A stretch of 35,004 nt of DNA from CAYTLW01 sp964438735 (lineage in GTDB: Bacteria; Myxococcota_A; UBA9042): contig CAYTLW010000083.1 of assembly GCA_964438735.1 (NCBI GenBank), positions 1 through 35,004 on the forward strand. The letters are read 5' to 3'. The position numbers and the translations under genes are program-made. The notes under the pieces are model-generated. The model was not told where the DNA came from. It searched no databases and was given only the letters and a program-made list of their open reading frames with translations. This document shows, piece by piece, positions 27,517 through 34,840 of the stretch. Each line of letters starts with the position of its first letter. Positions within the stretch are counted from its first letter, which is position 1.

Positions 27517-29724
27517 ACCATCCACCGACGGCGCCGGCGCCACGAACAGGACCTGGTCGCCCACCAGGTTGCTGTCATTGTCGACGATCAGCGACGACTG
27601 GGCGTCGACCTTGCCAGCGCCTTGCGTGACCAGCCCGAAGGTGCCGCCCGACACCTGGCATTGCTTCATGTGCACCAGGTCGTTGCCGTCCAGGAGCACG
27701 CCCGCTCGTAGATGTTGCTGAACGAGGGTGTGCGAGATCGCCAGCGACGGGCTGGCGTGGCCGACGATGCCGTCCGACAACTCCACGTCCTTGCTGATCC
27801 TGCCCTGGCGACCCCGCTCGACCGGCATCAACGCTGGCTGCGTATTGTAGATGACGCAGCCATCGATGCGGGCTCGCGCCTCGGTGACGGCGATGCCGGC
27901 GGCGTGGTTGGCGACGAAGAGGGAGGCGATCAGCTTCGAGGTCGCGCTGCCCCGGTTGATGGAGATCCCGGTGCCGAGGCCATCGGTCTTGCGCAATGCT
28001 GACGCGGTGGATTCGATGCGCGTGCCCACCACCCGCACGGGATCGGCAGCCTCCTGGAGGGCCACCCCGACATAACGATTGTCGATGACGAGGCTGCCCG
28101 TCAGGGTCAGCGACGCGCCGTCTCCCGCGGCGATGCCGACGCCGGCGATGGGCGCGCTCTCGGCGACCAGGGTGCCTTCCACGCGCGCGCCTGCCAGGTC
28201 GAGTCGGGAGCCCTTGCCGCCGACGTTGATGCCGGCGATCCGGTTGGCCGTCAGCCTCGCCCCCAGGACGCGGACCCGCGCGCCATGGCTCACCGCCAGC
28301 CCCTGTCCGCCGACCTTGGTCACCTGAGCGGCGCCGGTGTGGTCGATGGCCAGCCCGTGGGCGACCACGACAGTGCCGGCCCCTGTCACGGACAGCCCGG
28401 CGCCGCGATTGCCGCTCAGGCGGACACGATCCAGTCGAGCGCGGGCCTTCTCGGCCACGAAGATGCCGTAACCCTCCTGCCCCTTGCCGGCCAGCGAGCG
28501 GGTGTCGCGGACCTGGCTGTCGCGCAGCTCCAGGCCACCGCCGGATAGCCACACACCGAAGTGGAGCGCCGAGTGGATGTTCAGGTGGCGGGCGCGCACC
28601 TTGCCGCCGGTGATTCGCAGCCCGGGCACCTGCCCAGCCACGCTCAGGCCAGCCAGTTCGACCGCCGCCGCGGAGCCGTTGACGGAGACGGTCAGCGCCG
28701 CCTGGCCGGTGGTCGCCTGCAGTTTTACCTGGGCGGCACAGCGACCGCGAATGTGGAGGGTCTTGTCGATGACCACGGGGCCGGCGTAGTCGCCTGGATG
28801 CAGCGCCAATGTCGCGCCGGGCTTCGCCGCACTCAGAGCATCCACCAGGCTGGCGAAGGGTGCATCGGCGCTGCCATCACCATTGGCCGGCGCGCCCATC
28901 TTGACATGCAGGGCGTCGACGCCCGGCGGTTTGCCGCCCCAAGGCGCGCTCGTGCACAGCGCCGGATCGGCCACGCAGGGCGTCGGTGTGCCGATGACGG
29001 ATTTGCGCTTGGGATCGACGATGAAGCCCGGCGGGCAGCTCCAGGGTACGCCCACGTCGATGCAGGCGTCGCCGCTGCCTGCCGCTGGCATGCGACCCGG
29101 TCCGCAGGGCGAGGGCCCGGGCTGGCAGATGACGACGCCGCTGTCGTCTTGGCAGAAGCGGGTTTCAGTCAGATCCTCCAGGGGCGCCAGCACAGGCACA
29201 CCCGGAGGCATTTTTCCGCCAGGCGCGTCCGGCGGTCCACCTGTGGGTGTAGCTGCGTCGGCGGGCAGGCAGGCCCCGGTCGGCGGCGTGGGCCAGGTCC
29301 CGGCAGCGCATCCAGCCCCTGCGGACAGCTCATCAGGGGTGCAGCGTCGGCCGACAAGCAGGCAATCGTCGGCACCTGGCGCGCAGACGTCCCCGTCATC
29401 ATCGAGCCAGTCTGCGCACCAGCGCGGCGCGCAGGACGCGGGCGTGGCGGGCAGCAGGGAGGCGCACTCTGGTGGGCCGATGGGCATGCATTGGCCGGTC
29501 GCGTGCAGGTAGAACTGGCCGGCCGGGCAGCAGAGCCCATCCATATCGCGCCGGCTCTGGTGACAGTCTGGCGCGGCCACCTCTTGTTGCGTGACATCCG
29601 GCGTCGTGTGCACCGGCGCTGCGGTCTCCTCGGGCTGCTGGCAGCCGACCAGGAGCGCGAGCACGGCCGCTGACACTACGGCGAATCTGTCGACCGCGAG
29701 GAGCGGCAAACCAGGGCGCGACAT
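27511..29724 (-). CDS. Cys-rich lipoprotein with right-handed parallel beta-helix domain
   Basis: 737 aa from the ATG of MSRPGLPLLAV with GGAG five bases upstream; the long upstream extension in this frame is not coding-like. The signal peptide ends in the lipobox LLVGC. Residues about 45-330 are rich in cysteine and proline (CHQSRRDMDGLCCPAGQFY, DDDGDVCAPGADDC, SCPPGFIVDP), suggesting a disulphide-bonded surface region. From about 335 (DGSADAPFASLVDALSAAKPG, LHPGDYAGPVVIDKTLHIRG) it becomes a repeated beta-helix of the pectate-lyase type with turns such as SGNRGAGLSV, ANRIAGINVGG and NHAAGIAVTE. No catalytic residues can be assigned; it is probably a surface-exposed adhesin-like or carbohydrate-binding protein. 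Confidence 0.85.
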   Translation of the reverse strand: MSRPGLPLLAVDRFAVVSAAVLALLVGCQQPEETAAPVHTTPDVTQQEVAAPDCHQSRRDMDGLCCPAGQFYLHATGQCMPIGPPECASLLPATPASCAPRWCADWLDDDGDVCAPGADDCLLVGRRCTPDELSAGAGCAAGTWPTPPTGACLPADAATPTGGPPDAPGGKMPPGVPVLAPLEDLTETRFCQDDSGVVICQPGPSPCGPGRMPAAGSGDACIDVGVPWSCPPGFIVDPKRKSVIGTPTPCVADPALCTSAPWGGKPPGVDALHVKMGAPANGDGSADAPFASLVDALSAAKPGATLALHPGDYAGPVVIDKTLHIRGRCAAQVKLQATTGQAALTVSVNGSAAAVELAGLSVAGQVPGLRITGGKVRARHLNIHSALHFGVWLSGGGLELRDSQVRDTRSLAGKGQEGYGIFVAEKARARLDRVRLSGNRGAGLSVTGAGTVVVAHGLAIDHTGAAQVTKVGGQGLAVSHGARVRVLGARLTANRIAGINVGGKGSRLDLAGARVEGTLVAESAPIAGVGIAAGDGASLTLTGSLVIDNRYVGVALQEAADPVRVVGTRIESTASALRKTDGLGTGISINRGSATSKLIASLFVANHAAGIAVTEARARIDGCVIYNTQPALMPVERGRQGRISKDVELSDGIVGHASPSLAISHTLVQQHLRAGVLLDGNDLVHMKQCQVSGGTFGLVTQGAGKVDAQSSLIVDNDSNLVGDQVLFVAPAPSVDGL

Positions 29725-29857
29725 GCAATCTCCGCGGCACCGCCGGGTCTCGCGTCGGGTGACGGCAGGCCATCCTAGCAGGGTCGCGGGCAGGCAGGGG
29801 CTCAAACCTGCGGCGGGAGCATCGCGCAAGATGCACGGACCCATGCCCAGGAGGCCC

Positions 29858-30154
29858 ATGACCGAGGTGAACCTGCCACCTGGATGGGCCAACCGCGTCA
29901 TCGCGGCCCTTTTTGCGGCGCCCCTGCTCCTGGGGGTAGTCGGCGCGCCATTCGCCGCCGAGCCGCTGCTCTTGCTGATCCTGGTAGGCATCCTGGCCCC
30001 ACCCATGGTCGCCGTTTGCCTGCAGGCGAGCTCGACCGTGATTCTGAGCGAACGCGGCATCGACATGCGGCCGGGGTTGTTGTCCGGCACGTTGGACCCG
30101 TGGCGGAGAGGTGCGGCTCGTGGGGCGCTGGGGTTGTTGGATCGGCCGGAGTAG
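29858..30154 (+). CDS. Small membrane protein with a PH-like start, possibly truncated
   Basis: 98 aa from the ATG after AGGAGG (spacing only three bases); an ATG at 29843 in the same frame is an alternative. Two hydrophobic helices (VIAALFAAPLLLGVVGAPFA, then LLLLILVGILAPPMVAVCL) are followed by SSTVILSERGIDMRP, which looks like the first strand of a bacterial PH-type domain, but the protein stops about 25 residues later at the UAG that begins repeat A copy 2. Either it is a short protein, or the repeat has removed its end. Confidence 0.5.
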   Translation: MTEVNLPPGWANRVIAALFAAPLLLGVVGAPFAAEPLLLLILVGILAPPMVAVCLQASSTVILSERGIDMRPGLLSGTLDPWRRGAARGALGLLDRPE

Positions 30155-30260
30155 GTTTGGGGGCGGCACGGTCAGGGACACCGACACAGTCTCGGACACC
30201 GTCACAGTCTCGGACACCGGCACAGACCGTGACCGTCTCGGTGGCCGCCCCCTTCAAAAG
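30148..30260. repeat. Stop-codon-associated intergenic repeat A, copy 2
   Basis: Begins GGAGTAGGTTTGGGGGCGG at the stop of the small membrane protein and ends ggccgcccccttcaaaag, close to the end of copy 1. Outer arms GGGGCGGC and GCCGCCCC are inverted. The centre is a threefold 18-bp tandem repeat. Confidence 0.5.
30176..30229 (+). repeat. Three tandem 18-bp units
   Basis: Units at 30176-30193, 30194-30211 and 30212-30229, each GGACACCG followed by a variable base, then CACAG and TCTC or ACCG. They lie inside repeat A copy 2, between the inverted GGGGCGGC arms. Confidence 0.85.
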
Positions 30261-30263
30261 CAT

Positions 30264-30283
30264 CGCCGGCGTTCACGCCGGCG
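30264..30283 (-). terminator. Intrinsic-terminator-like hairpin with a stop codon in its loop
   Basis: A perfect 8-bp GC stem (CGCCGGCG on both sides on the minus strand) closes a TGAA loop. On the minus strand it is followed by ATGC and a TTTT run. The UGA in the loop is the stop of the reading frame described at 30273-30463, so it probably ends that transcript. Confidence 0.5.
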
Positions 30284-30463
30284 GAGATTCGGCGTCCTCG
30301 CCGTAGGACGGTGGGTGTCGACGCCCGCCGAGCGCCGAATTGAGGTGCGAGTACAGACAGCCGATTGCCGAGATCTCCACCAGCCGCTCAACACGGCGCG
30401 CACGCCGAGGCCGGCGCCGACGGTCAGAACAAGCAGCAGCGTCGGCAACAGGCGGGCTTTCAT
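30273..30463 (-). pseudogene. Small secreted-protein gene, probably frameshifted
   Basis: The first frame, from the ATG at 30463, gives a signal-like start MKARLLPTLLLVLTVGAG but then becomes Arg-rich nonsense. A second frame carries a protein-like continuation RRVERLVEISAIGCLYSHL and then NSALGGRRHPPSYGEDAES, ending UGA in the loop of a terminator hairpin. Joining the two near 30405 gives a product of about 60-65 aa with a signal sequence. No clear Shine-Dalgarno precedes the ATG. A 34-bp dispersed repeat sits 39 bp upstream. Whether the shift is real or a sequence error cannot be told. The segment around it (30155-30541) holds no other gene. Confidence 0.35.
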
Positions 30464-30501
30464 GGAGGTTCAGGTGCAGGGAGGGCTGTCGTATTCCGGC
30501 T

Positions 30502-30535
30502 CCGCGGTTTCTGCAATCGGGTGCCTTCTAGTGCT
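30502..30535 (-). repeat. Dispersed 34-bp repeat B, copy 1
   Basis: On the minus strand it reads AGCACTAGAAGGCACC, then CGATTGCAGAAACCGCGG. It lies just after the helicase stop and 39 bp before the small frameshifted gene. It matches 33673-33707 except for one extra base, and a diverged inverted copy lies at 34612-34634. Confidence 0.85.
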
Positions 30536-30541
30536 CACCCC

Positions 30542-32170
30542 TCAGCCCACCTGCTCGGCGTAGGTCAACGCTGCCAGGGCTTCGGCCAGGGTAGCCACCG
30601 GTCGGCCGCGTCGGGCCTTGGTCGCCAACCGGGCCAGCTCGCCATCGGCTGCCACCTGTCGCCAGGGGGCCTGCGGCAAGGCGCTGGCGTGGGCTCTGGG
30701 ACCCATCTCGCCCACCTCCCAATCGACCGCTTCGACCGCCTCTTCGATCTGCGAGTATCGGGCCACCTCGGCGCCATCGACGCTCACCAGCCAACGCCGC
30801 CCGCGCGAGCCGCGGCGCAGGATCAGGATCTCGGTCATGGCCCCCGGCCGGCGCGACAGATGCAGGGCCAGACCCTGGGCGCCCAGGCTCTCCCAGGCCA
30901 TGGCGCTGATGGCGCGCACGCTGGCGTCCACCCGCCGTGTGAGCGGGTCGAATCGGGCGGCCCGCTCCTGGATCTCATCCAGGGTGATGACGCCCGGCTC
31001 CAACTCCATGCCTGGGGCCTCCACCTGCCACTGCTGCCAGGACTTCTGCGCCTCGCCCGCGTCGCCGCCGCGCAGGTCCAGGTCGCCCGGCATGCCCATC
31101 AGACTTGGCAGGGAGACCAGGGAGAGATCGGAGAGATCGACAAAATCCAACACCAGGCAGTCCTTCTTGCCCGGCATCAGTCGTGTTCCGCGGCCGACGC
31201 ATTGCGCATAGAGCGCCTCGGAGCGCGTCGGTCTGGCCATGGCGATGCAGGAGACGCCGGGATCATCGAAGCCCTCGGTGAGCACGCCCACGTTGGCAAG
31301 GGCAGTGAGCCGGCCAGCGCGAAAATCGGCCAGGGCCCGCCGTCGCTGCTCAGGCTTCATGGCGCCGTAGACCAGCCCCGCAGCCACCCCAAGGCGATTG
31401 AGGGCATGGGTCAGATTGCGTGCGTGGGCGACGGTGACGCAGAAGATCAGCGTCCGCCGGTCGCGCGCCAGCTCCTGGATGGAACGCGCCACCAGGCCGT
31501 TGCGCTCCTGCACATCAACCACCTCGGCCAGCTCGTCCTCGGCGAAGTCCAGGGCGCCGCTCCGCAGCCCGCGAAGGTCCGCCTCGGTGCCCACCCGGTA
31601 GCCACGCAGACGCGCCAACCAGCCCGCGTCCATGAGGTCGGCCACGCCGCGGCTGTAGACGATCTGCTCGAAGATGGTGTCCAGGCCCTGGCCGTCGGCA
31701 CGGTTGGTGGTCGCCGTCAGACCCACGAGCGTGCCGGACCAGGCACGGTCGAAACAGCCCAATTGGCGCAGCACCCGCCGGTTGTCCTCGGCGACCGCAT
31801 GGTGGCATTCATCGTAGAGCACCAGGCCCACATCGCGGCCCTTCAGCAAGGCGCGCAGGCGGGTCTCGTGCAGCGAACGGATGGAACAGACCACCACGCT
31901 GGCAGCCGCCGGAGCGCGCTCGTCCGCCCGCTCGATGGCCACCAGGCGCCCGTCGCCCACGGCCGCTTGCAGCTTCTCCTGAGCCTGATTCAGCAGCTCC
32001 TCTCGGTGGGCCAGCACCAGCACCTGACGGCGTGCCATGCGCGCCAACTCGGAGAAGATGACCGTCTTGCCCGAGCCCGTAGGCAGGCAGACCACCATGC
32101 GGCGCACCCCGGCACGTCGGGCCCGCAGCACGGCGTCGATGGCCTCCTGCTGGTAGTCACGCAGCTGCAA
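30542..32170 (-). CDS. Superfamily 2 DNA/RNA helicase, DECH-box
   Basis: 542 aa from a TTG with GAGAGG five bases upstream. It starts LRDYQQEAIDAVL, the Q-tip-like entry common to RadD- and ResIII-type helicases. Motif I is LPTGSGKT (Walker A), motif II DECHH, motif III GLTATTNRADG, then VLTEGFDDPGVSC and motif VI YAQCVGRGTRL. The last 200 residues are unrecognised and could bind nucleic acid or partners. It is an ATP-driven translocase, probably in DNA repair or RNA handling; no restriction or CRISPR partner is next to it. It is divergent from the copper protein gene, 169 bp away. Confidence 0.88.
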   Translation of the reverse strand: MQLRDYQQEAIDAVLRARRAGVRRMVVCLPTGSGKTVIFSELARMARRQVLVLAHREELLNQAQEKLQAAVGDGRLVAIERADERAPAAASVVVCSIRSLHETRLRALLKGRDVGLVLYDECHHAVAEDNRRVLRQLGCFDRAWSGTLVGLTATTNRADGQGLDTIFEQIVYSRGVADLMDAGWLARLRGYRVGTEADLRGLRSGALDFAEDELAEVVDVQERNGLVARSIQELARDRRTLIFCVTVAHARNLTHALNRLGVAAGLVYGAMKPEQRRRALADFRAGRLTALANVGVLTEGFDDPGVSCIAMARPTRSEALYAQCVGRGTRLMPGKKDCLVLDFVDLSDLSLVSLPSLMGMPGDLDLRGGDAGEAQKSWQQWQVEAPGMELEPGVITLDEIQERAARFDPLTRRVDASVRAISAMAWESLGAQGLALHLSRRPGAMTEILILRRGSRGRRWLVSVDGAEVARYSQIEEAVEAVDWEVGEMGPRAHASALPQAPWRQVAADGELARLATKARRGRPVATLAEALAALTYAEQVG

Positions 32171-32339
32171 AACAACCTCTCCCAGCGTGTGGAAGGCTCA
32201 ACTTAGGTCGCTCGACGCACGGCGCCAGCGCTCGCCGCGGCCGGCGACTCAAGCCTTGGAACACAAGCTGTTTTCCCGGGAGCTTCTGGGCTGCGTGTCG
32301 GCGCGGGAGTACCTTGCCGGCTCCAGGGGGAGGTGCAGC

Positions 32340-33632
32340 GTGAAGAATCGGCGAAGCAGGGCGATATCTTGCCCCGAACTTGCGCTCCTGGCCTGGCTTT
32401 CGCTGGCCGTGGCCTGCGGCCAGGAGACCAAGACGACGCCCGCAGGCGGGCAAGACGCCGGGCCAGCCAAAGACAGCGCCCAGGGCTGTATACCGAGCGA
32501 GGCGGTCTACAACGACACCGCCAAGAAGATGCTCGACGACCACTGCGGCGCCTGCCACGGCAAGACGGTGGACTATGGCGCTCCCTACACCTTTGGCACA
32601 TATAAGGACCTGATCGCCATGGACGACAAAGGCGTGCGCAAGGTGGATCGCATCGCCGAGCGCATGGCGACCAAGAGCATGCCGCCCATCGGCTTCGCCA
32701 AGCCGCCACACAATGTGCAGGACACGCTCACCGAATGGGCCTCTTGTGGCAACAAGCACCCCGACCACAGCAAGGGTCTCGAAGCCTCGGCGCCCATCCT
32801 GATCGCGCCCGAAAAGCCCCCAGTAGGCATGGCCAGCTTCGACTTGAAGGTGCCCGACTTCCCGGTGGCGTCGAACCTGCTCGACCACTACCACTGCTTC
32901 AACTTCCCCGTGCCAGTCAGCGAAGACCGCTTCCTGCGGCGCATTGACGCGCTCATCGACCAGTCCAAGGTGCTGCATCATATCGTGGTGGTGATCGACC
33001 GCAGCGGCGCCAAGCTGCCGGCCGCCTTCGAATGCTCGCAGTTTCCCCAAAGCTCGCGCTACATCTGGGCCTGGGCTCCCGGCACCAAGGCGCTGCAGTT
33101 TCCCGAGGGCGGCCTGCGCCTGCAGAAGGGCGACCAGATCATCATCCAGATTCACTACAACAACGGCGCCGGGCTCAAGAACATCGTCGACCACACAGGC
33201 GTGCGCATCTGGCATGACGAGCCCACGGGCAAGGAGTGGGGCCAGCTCTCGCCAGGGCCGGTGCAGTTCATCATCCCGTCCGGTGGCAAGAAGACGGTCA
33301 GCCAGAAGTGCACCTCCGGCCATGACTACGAGGTGCTCAGCAGCTGGCCGCATATGCACGAATTGGGCGACAGCTTTGTGGGCGAAATCGAACACAAAGA
33401 TGGCAGCATCACCCCGCTGATCGAGCTGGATGGCTGGAATTTCGAGATGCAACTCACCTACCACACGCCCGCCACCTTGAAGGTCGGCGACAAGCTGGTC
33501 ACGCGCTGCACCTGGGACAATCAGACCGGCAAAATGGTGCCCTTCGGGCTCGGCACGAAGGACGAGATGTGCTTCAACTTCATCTACCTGAGCCCGCCTC
33601 CGGATATGTTGTTCTGCAGCAACGGCTTCTGA
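32340..33632 (+). CDS. Lipoprotein with c-type heme motif and PHM-like copper monooxygenase domain
   Basis: 430 aa from a GTG with GGAGG six bases upstream. The lipobox is AVAC, so it is an envelope lipoprotein. Residues about 60-125 hold one heme-c site (CGACHGK, CxxCH) with a later SMPPIG that could supply the axial Met, like a small cytochrome domain. The rest fits copper type II ascorbate-dependent monooxygenases (PHM/DBH fold): VLHHIVVVIDRSG for the CuH His pair, IIIQIHYNNG for its third His, WPHMHELGD for the CuM pair, and GLGTKDEMCFNFIYL for the CuM Met. All expected copper ligands are present. Substrate is unknown; the heme may deliver electrons to the copper sites. Confidence 0.85.
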   Translation: MKNRRSRAISCPELALLAWLSLAVACGQETKTTPAGGQDAGPAKDSAQGCIPSEAVYNDTAKKMLDDHCGACHGKTVDYGAPYTFGTYKDLIAMDDKGVRKVDRIAERMATKSMPPIGFAKPPHNVQDTLTEWASCGNKHPDHSKGLEASAPILIAPEKPPVGMASFDLKVPDFPVASNLLDHYHCFNFPVPVSEDRFLRRIDALIDQSKVLHHIVVVIDRSGAKLPAAFECSQFPQSSRYIWAWAPGTKALQFPEGGLRLQKGDQIIIQIHYNNGAGLKNIVDHTGVRIWHDEPTGKEWGQLSPGPVQFIIPSGGKKTVSQKCTSGHDYEVLSSWPHMHELGDSFVGEIEHKDGSITPLIELDGWNFEMQLTYHTPATLKVGDKLVTRCTWDNQTGKMVPFGLGTKDEMCFNFIYLSPPPDMLFCSNGF

Positions 33633-33975
33633 GCGCGCCCTGCCGCGTCACACGCTCCGTTCGACGAGAATGCCGCGGGTTTCTGCAATCGGGTGCCTTC
33701 TAGTGCTACAGCAGGATCGCCAGCGCCAACGTCAGCGGGATGCAATAGAAACGACAGTTGCGCATGGTCCCCCACCCAACCGCCAGATGCCAGAGCTGCG
33801 GCCCATCTACCGGCGTGCGTGGCGGGAGCGGTTGGAGCGAGTCATGCTAGTGGGCCCGACCCGCCCGCCCAATGGACGGCGCTCAAACCGGGTGCAACTA
33901 CAGGAGTAGTGGTCGCCCGGTTGGGGGCGGGGCGAATCCGTGCCCGTGTCCGGGCCCGCTCCGACCGCAACCACC
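33633..33975. other. Intergenic region with repeats B and A
   Basis: 343 bp without a convincing gene. It holds repeat B copy 2 near its left end and repeat A copy 3 at its right end. Between them a 19-codon minus-strand frame (33765-33706) starts at an ATG with GGGGGA just upstream, reads MRNCRFYCIPLTLALAILL and stops at the edge of repeat B. It may be a tiny membrane peptide, but the evidence is thin. Confidence 0.5.
33673..33707 (-). repeat. Dispersed 34-bp repeat B, copy 2
   Basis: Same orientation as copy 1 and identical except for one inserted G in the CCGCGG end. It lies 40 bp after the stop of the copper protein gene. Confidence 0.85.
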
Positions 33976-33978
33976 CTA
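33901..33978 (-). repeat. Stop-codon-associated intergenic repeat A, copy 3
   Basis: On the minus strand it begins AAGTAGGGTGGTTGCGG at the UAG of the gene at 33976-34377, continues with GGAGCGGGCCCGGACACGGG, and ends at ccactactcctg, which on the plus strand is again GGAGTAG. The first and last 25 bases are imperfect inverted copies of each other. Confidence 0.45.
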
Positions 33979-34377
33979 CTTCGCCCGCACCCACGTCGAG
34001 CGACCGCGCTTCTCAAACTCGGCCTTGCCGAGGCGCTCCAGGACGGGCGAGACGTAGCTCGCGAAGCGGCCGCGGTAGCCCTTGCGCAAGCCGTACCAGC
34101 CGCCCACAGGGTTGTCCGCCGACCGGCCCCAATGCTCGACCGTGCCGGGCTTTGTATCGACCTTCTCGTCCTTGTTGCCGAGCTCCATCCAGTCGCCATG
34201 GGCCTGGAGCATGGCGTGCAGGTCGTCGAGCGCCGAGAGGCGGTAGTGCAGCCAGGTCTTGCCCACCTGGCAATGAAGCACGTCCTTGTCCTCATCGCGG
34301 TGCATCTCGAACTGCGCCTTGCCCAACGGTGTGTTCAGAACCCACGGATCGCCGGGCACACCACTACCACCACTCAT
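33976..34377 (-). CDS. Conserved cytosolic protein of unknown function (DUF6855-like)
   Basis: 133 aa from the ATG of MSGGSGVPGDPWVLNTP with GGAGG five bases upstream; an upstream extension is open but has no family sequence. It has no signal or membrane helix. It reads DPWVLNTPLGKAQFEMHRDE, then CQVGKTWLHYRL, DDLHAMLQAHGDWMELG, GTVEHWGRSADNPVGGWYG and RKGYRGRFASYV. From memory this is the pattern of the uncharacterised family DUF6855; I could not check it. The conserved GRSxxNPVGGWYGL block suggests a small, globular, perhaps nucleic-acid or cyclic-ligand binding protein, but the function is unknown. Its UAG stop begins repeat A copy 3. Confidence 0.75.
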   Translation of the reverse strand: MSGGSGVPGDPWVLNTPLGKAQFEMHRDEDKDVLHCQVGKTWLHYRLSALDDLHAMLQAHGDWMELGNKDEKVDTKPGTVEHWGRSADNPVGGWYGLRKGYRGRFASYVSPVLERLGKAEFEKRGRSTWVRAK

Positions 34378-34840
34378 CGCTACCTCCTGGCCTTGATTTC
34401 GGGCCGCGCCCTGCATGGGCGGCGTGACCGAGGGCGCCAGGATAACGAGCGGGTCTGTAGGGCCCTCGTCGAGACGTGCAAGCGTATGAAACGCAGGGTG
34501 GTTTTTCGGCGCGAGCGGGGCTGCGGATGTGCGCGGTGGCGCGCGATCAGTGGCGGGGGTTTGAGATAGCAAGTGCATTGGCCTCCCCGCGAGAGTAGGG
34601 TTGTAGGCAAATAGACGGCACCCGAATGCTGAAAATGCTGGACTGCAAGGCCGCCGGGGTGACCTCCAGCGTCACAACCTTACTCGCAGCGACGTGGGCC
34701 ATGCGAAACGCCAGGCACCTGACCTGCCCTCCACGGCGGGCCCTGCGGCCTGGCAGCGATCCTGGCATGATGACTCCGACCAGGTCGGGCCAATACACAC
34801 CAGGCGGACGGCGTCGGCCGCCCTGCGTCGAGGGGGGACC
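34378..34840. other. Intergenic region with a diverged repeat B copy
   Basis: 463 bp without a convincing gene. Minus-strand frames run through it, but they have composition-driven sequence and no ribosome-binding site. The only structure I see is a third, inverted copy of repeat B at 34612-34634. Confidence 0.45.
34612..34634 (+). repeat. Dispersed repeat B, diverged copy 3
   Basis: Reads TAGACGGCACCCG followed by AATGCTGAAA. It matches the core of copies 1 and 2 (minus strand) at about 20 of 23 positions, in the opposite orientation. Confidence 0.55.

Noticed and set aside
30502..30535. Repeat B read as a sigma54 promoter (GGCAC ... TTGCA)
   Set aside because: All copies have 9 bases between the GG and the GC, where sigma54 needs 10, and copy 2 has no gene downstream in that direction.
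33807..34295. Minus-strand frame overlapping the gene at 33976-34377
   Set aside because: It overlaps a gene with a good start and family-like sequence, and its own product is Arg/Ser-rich.
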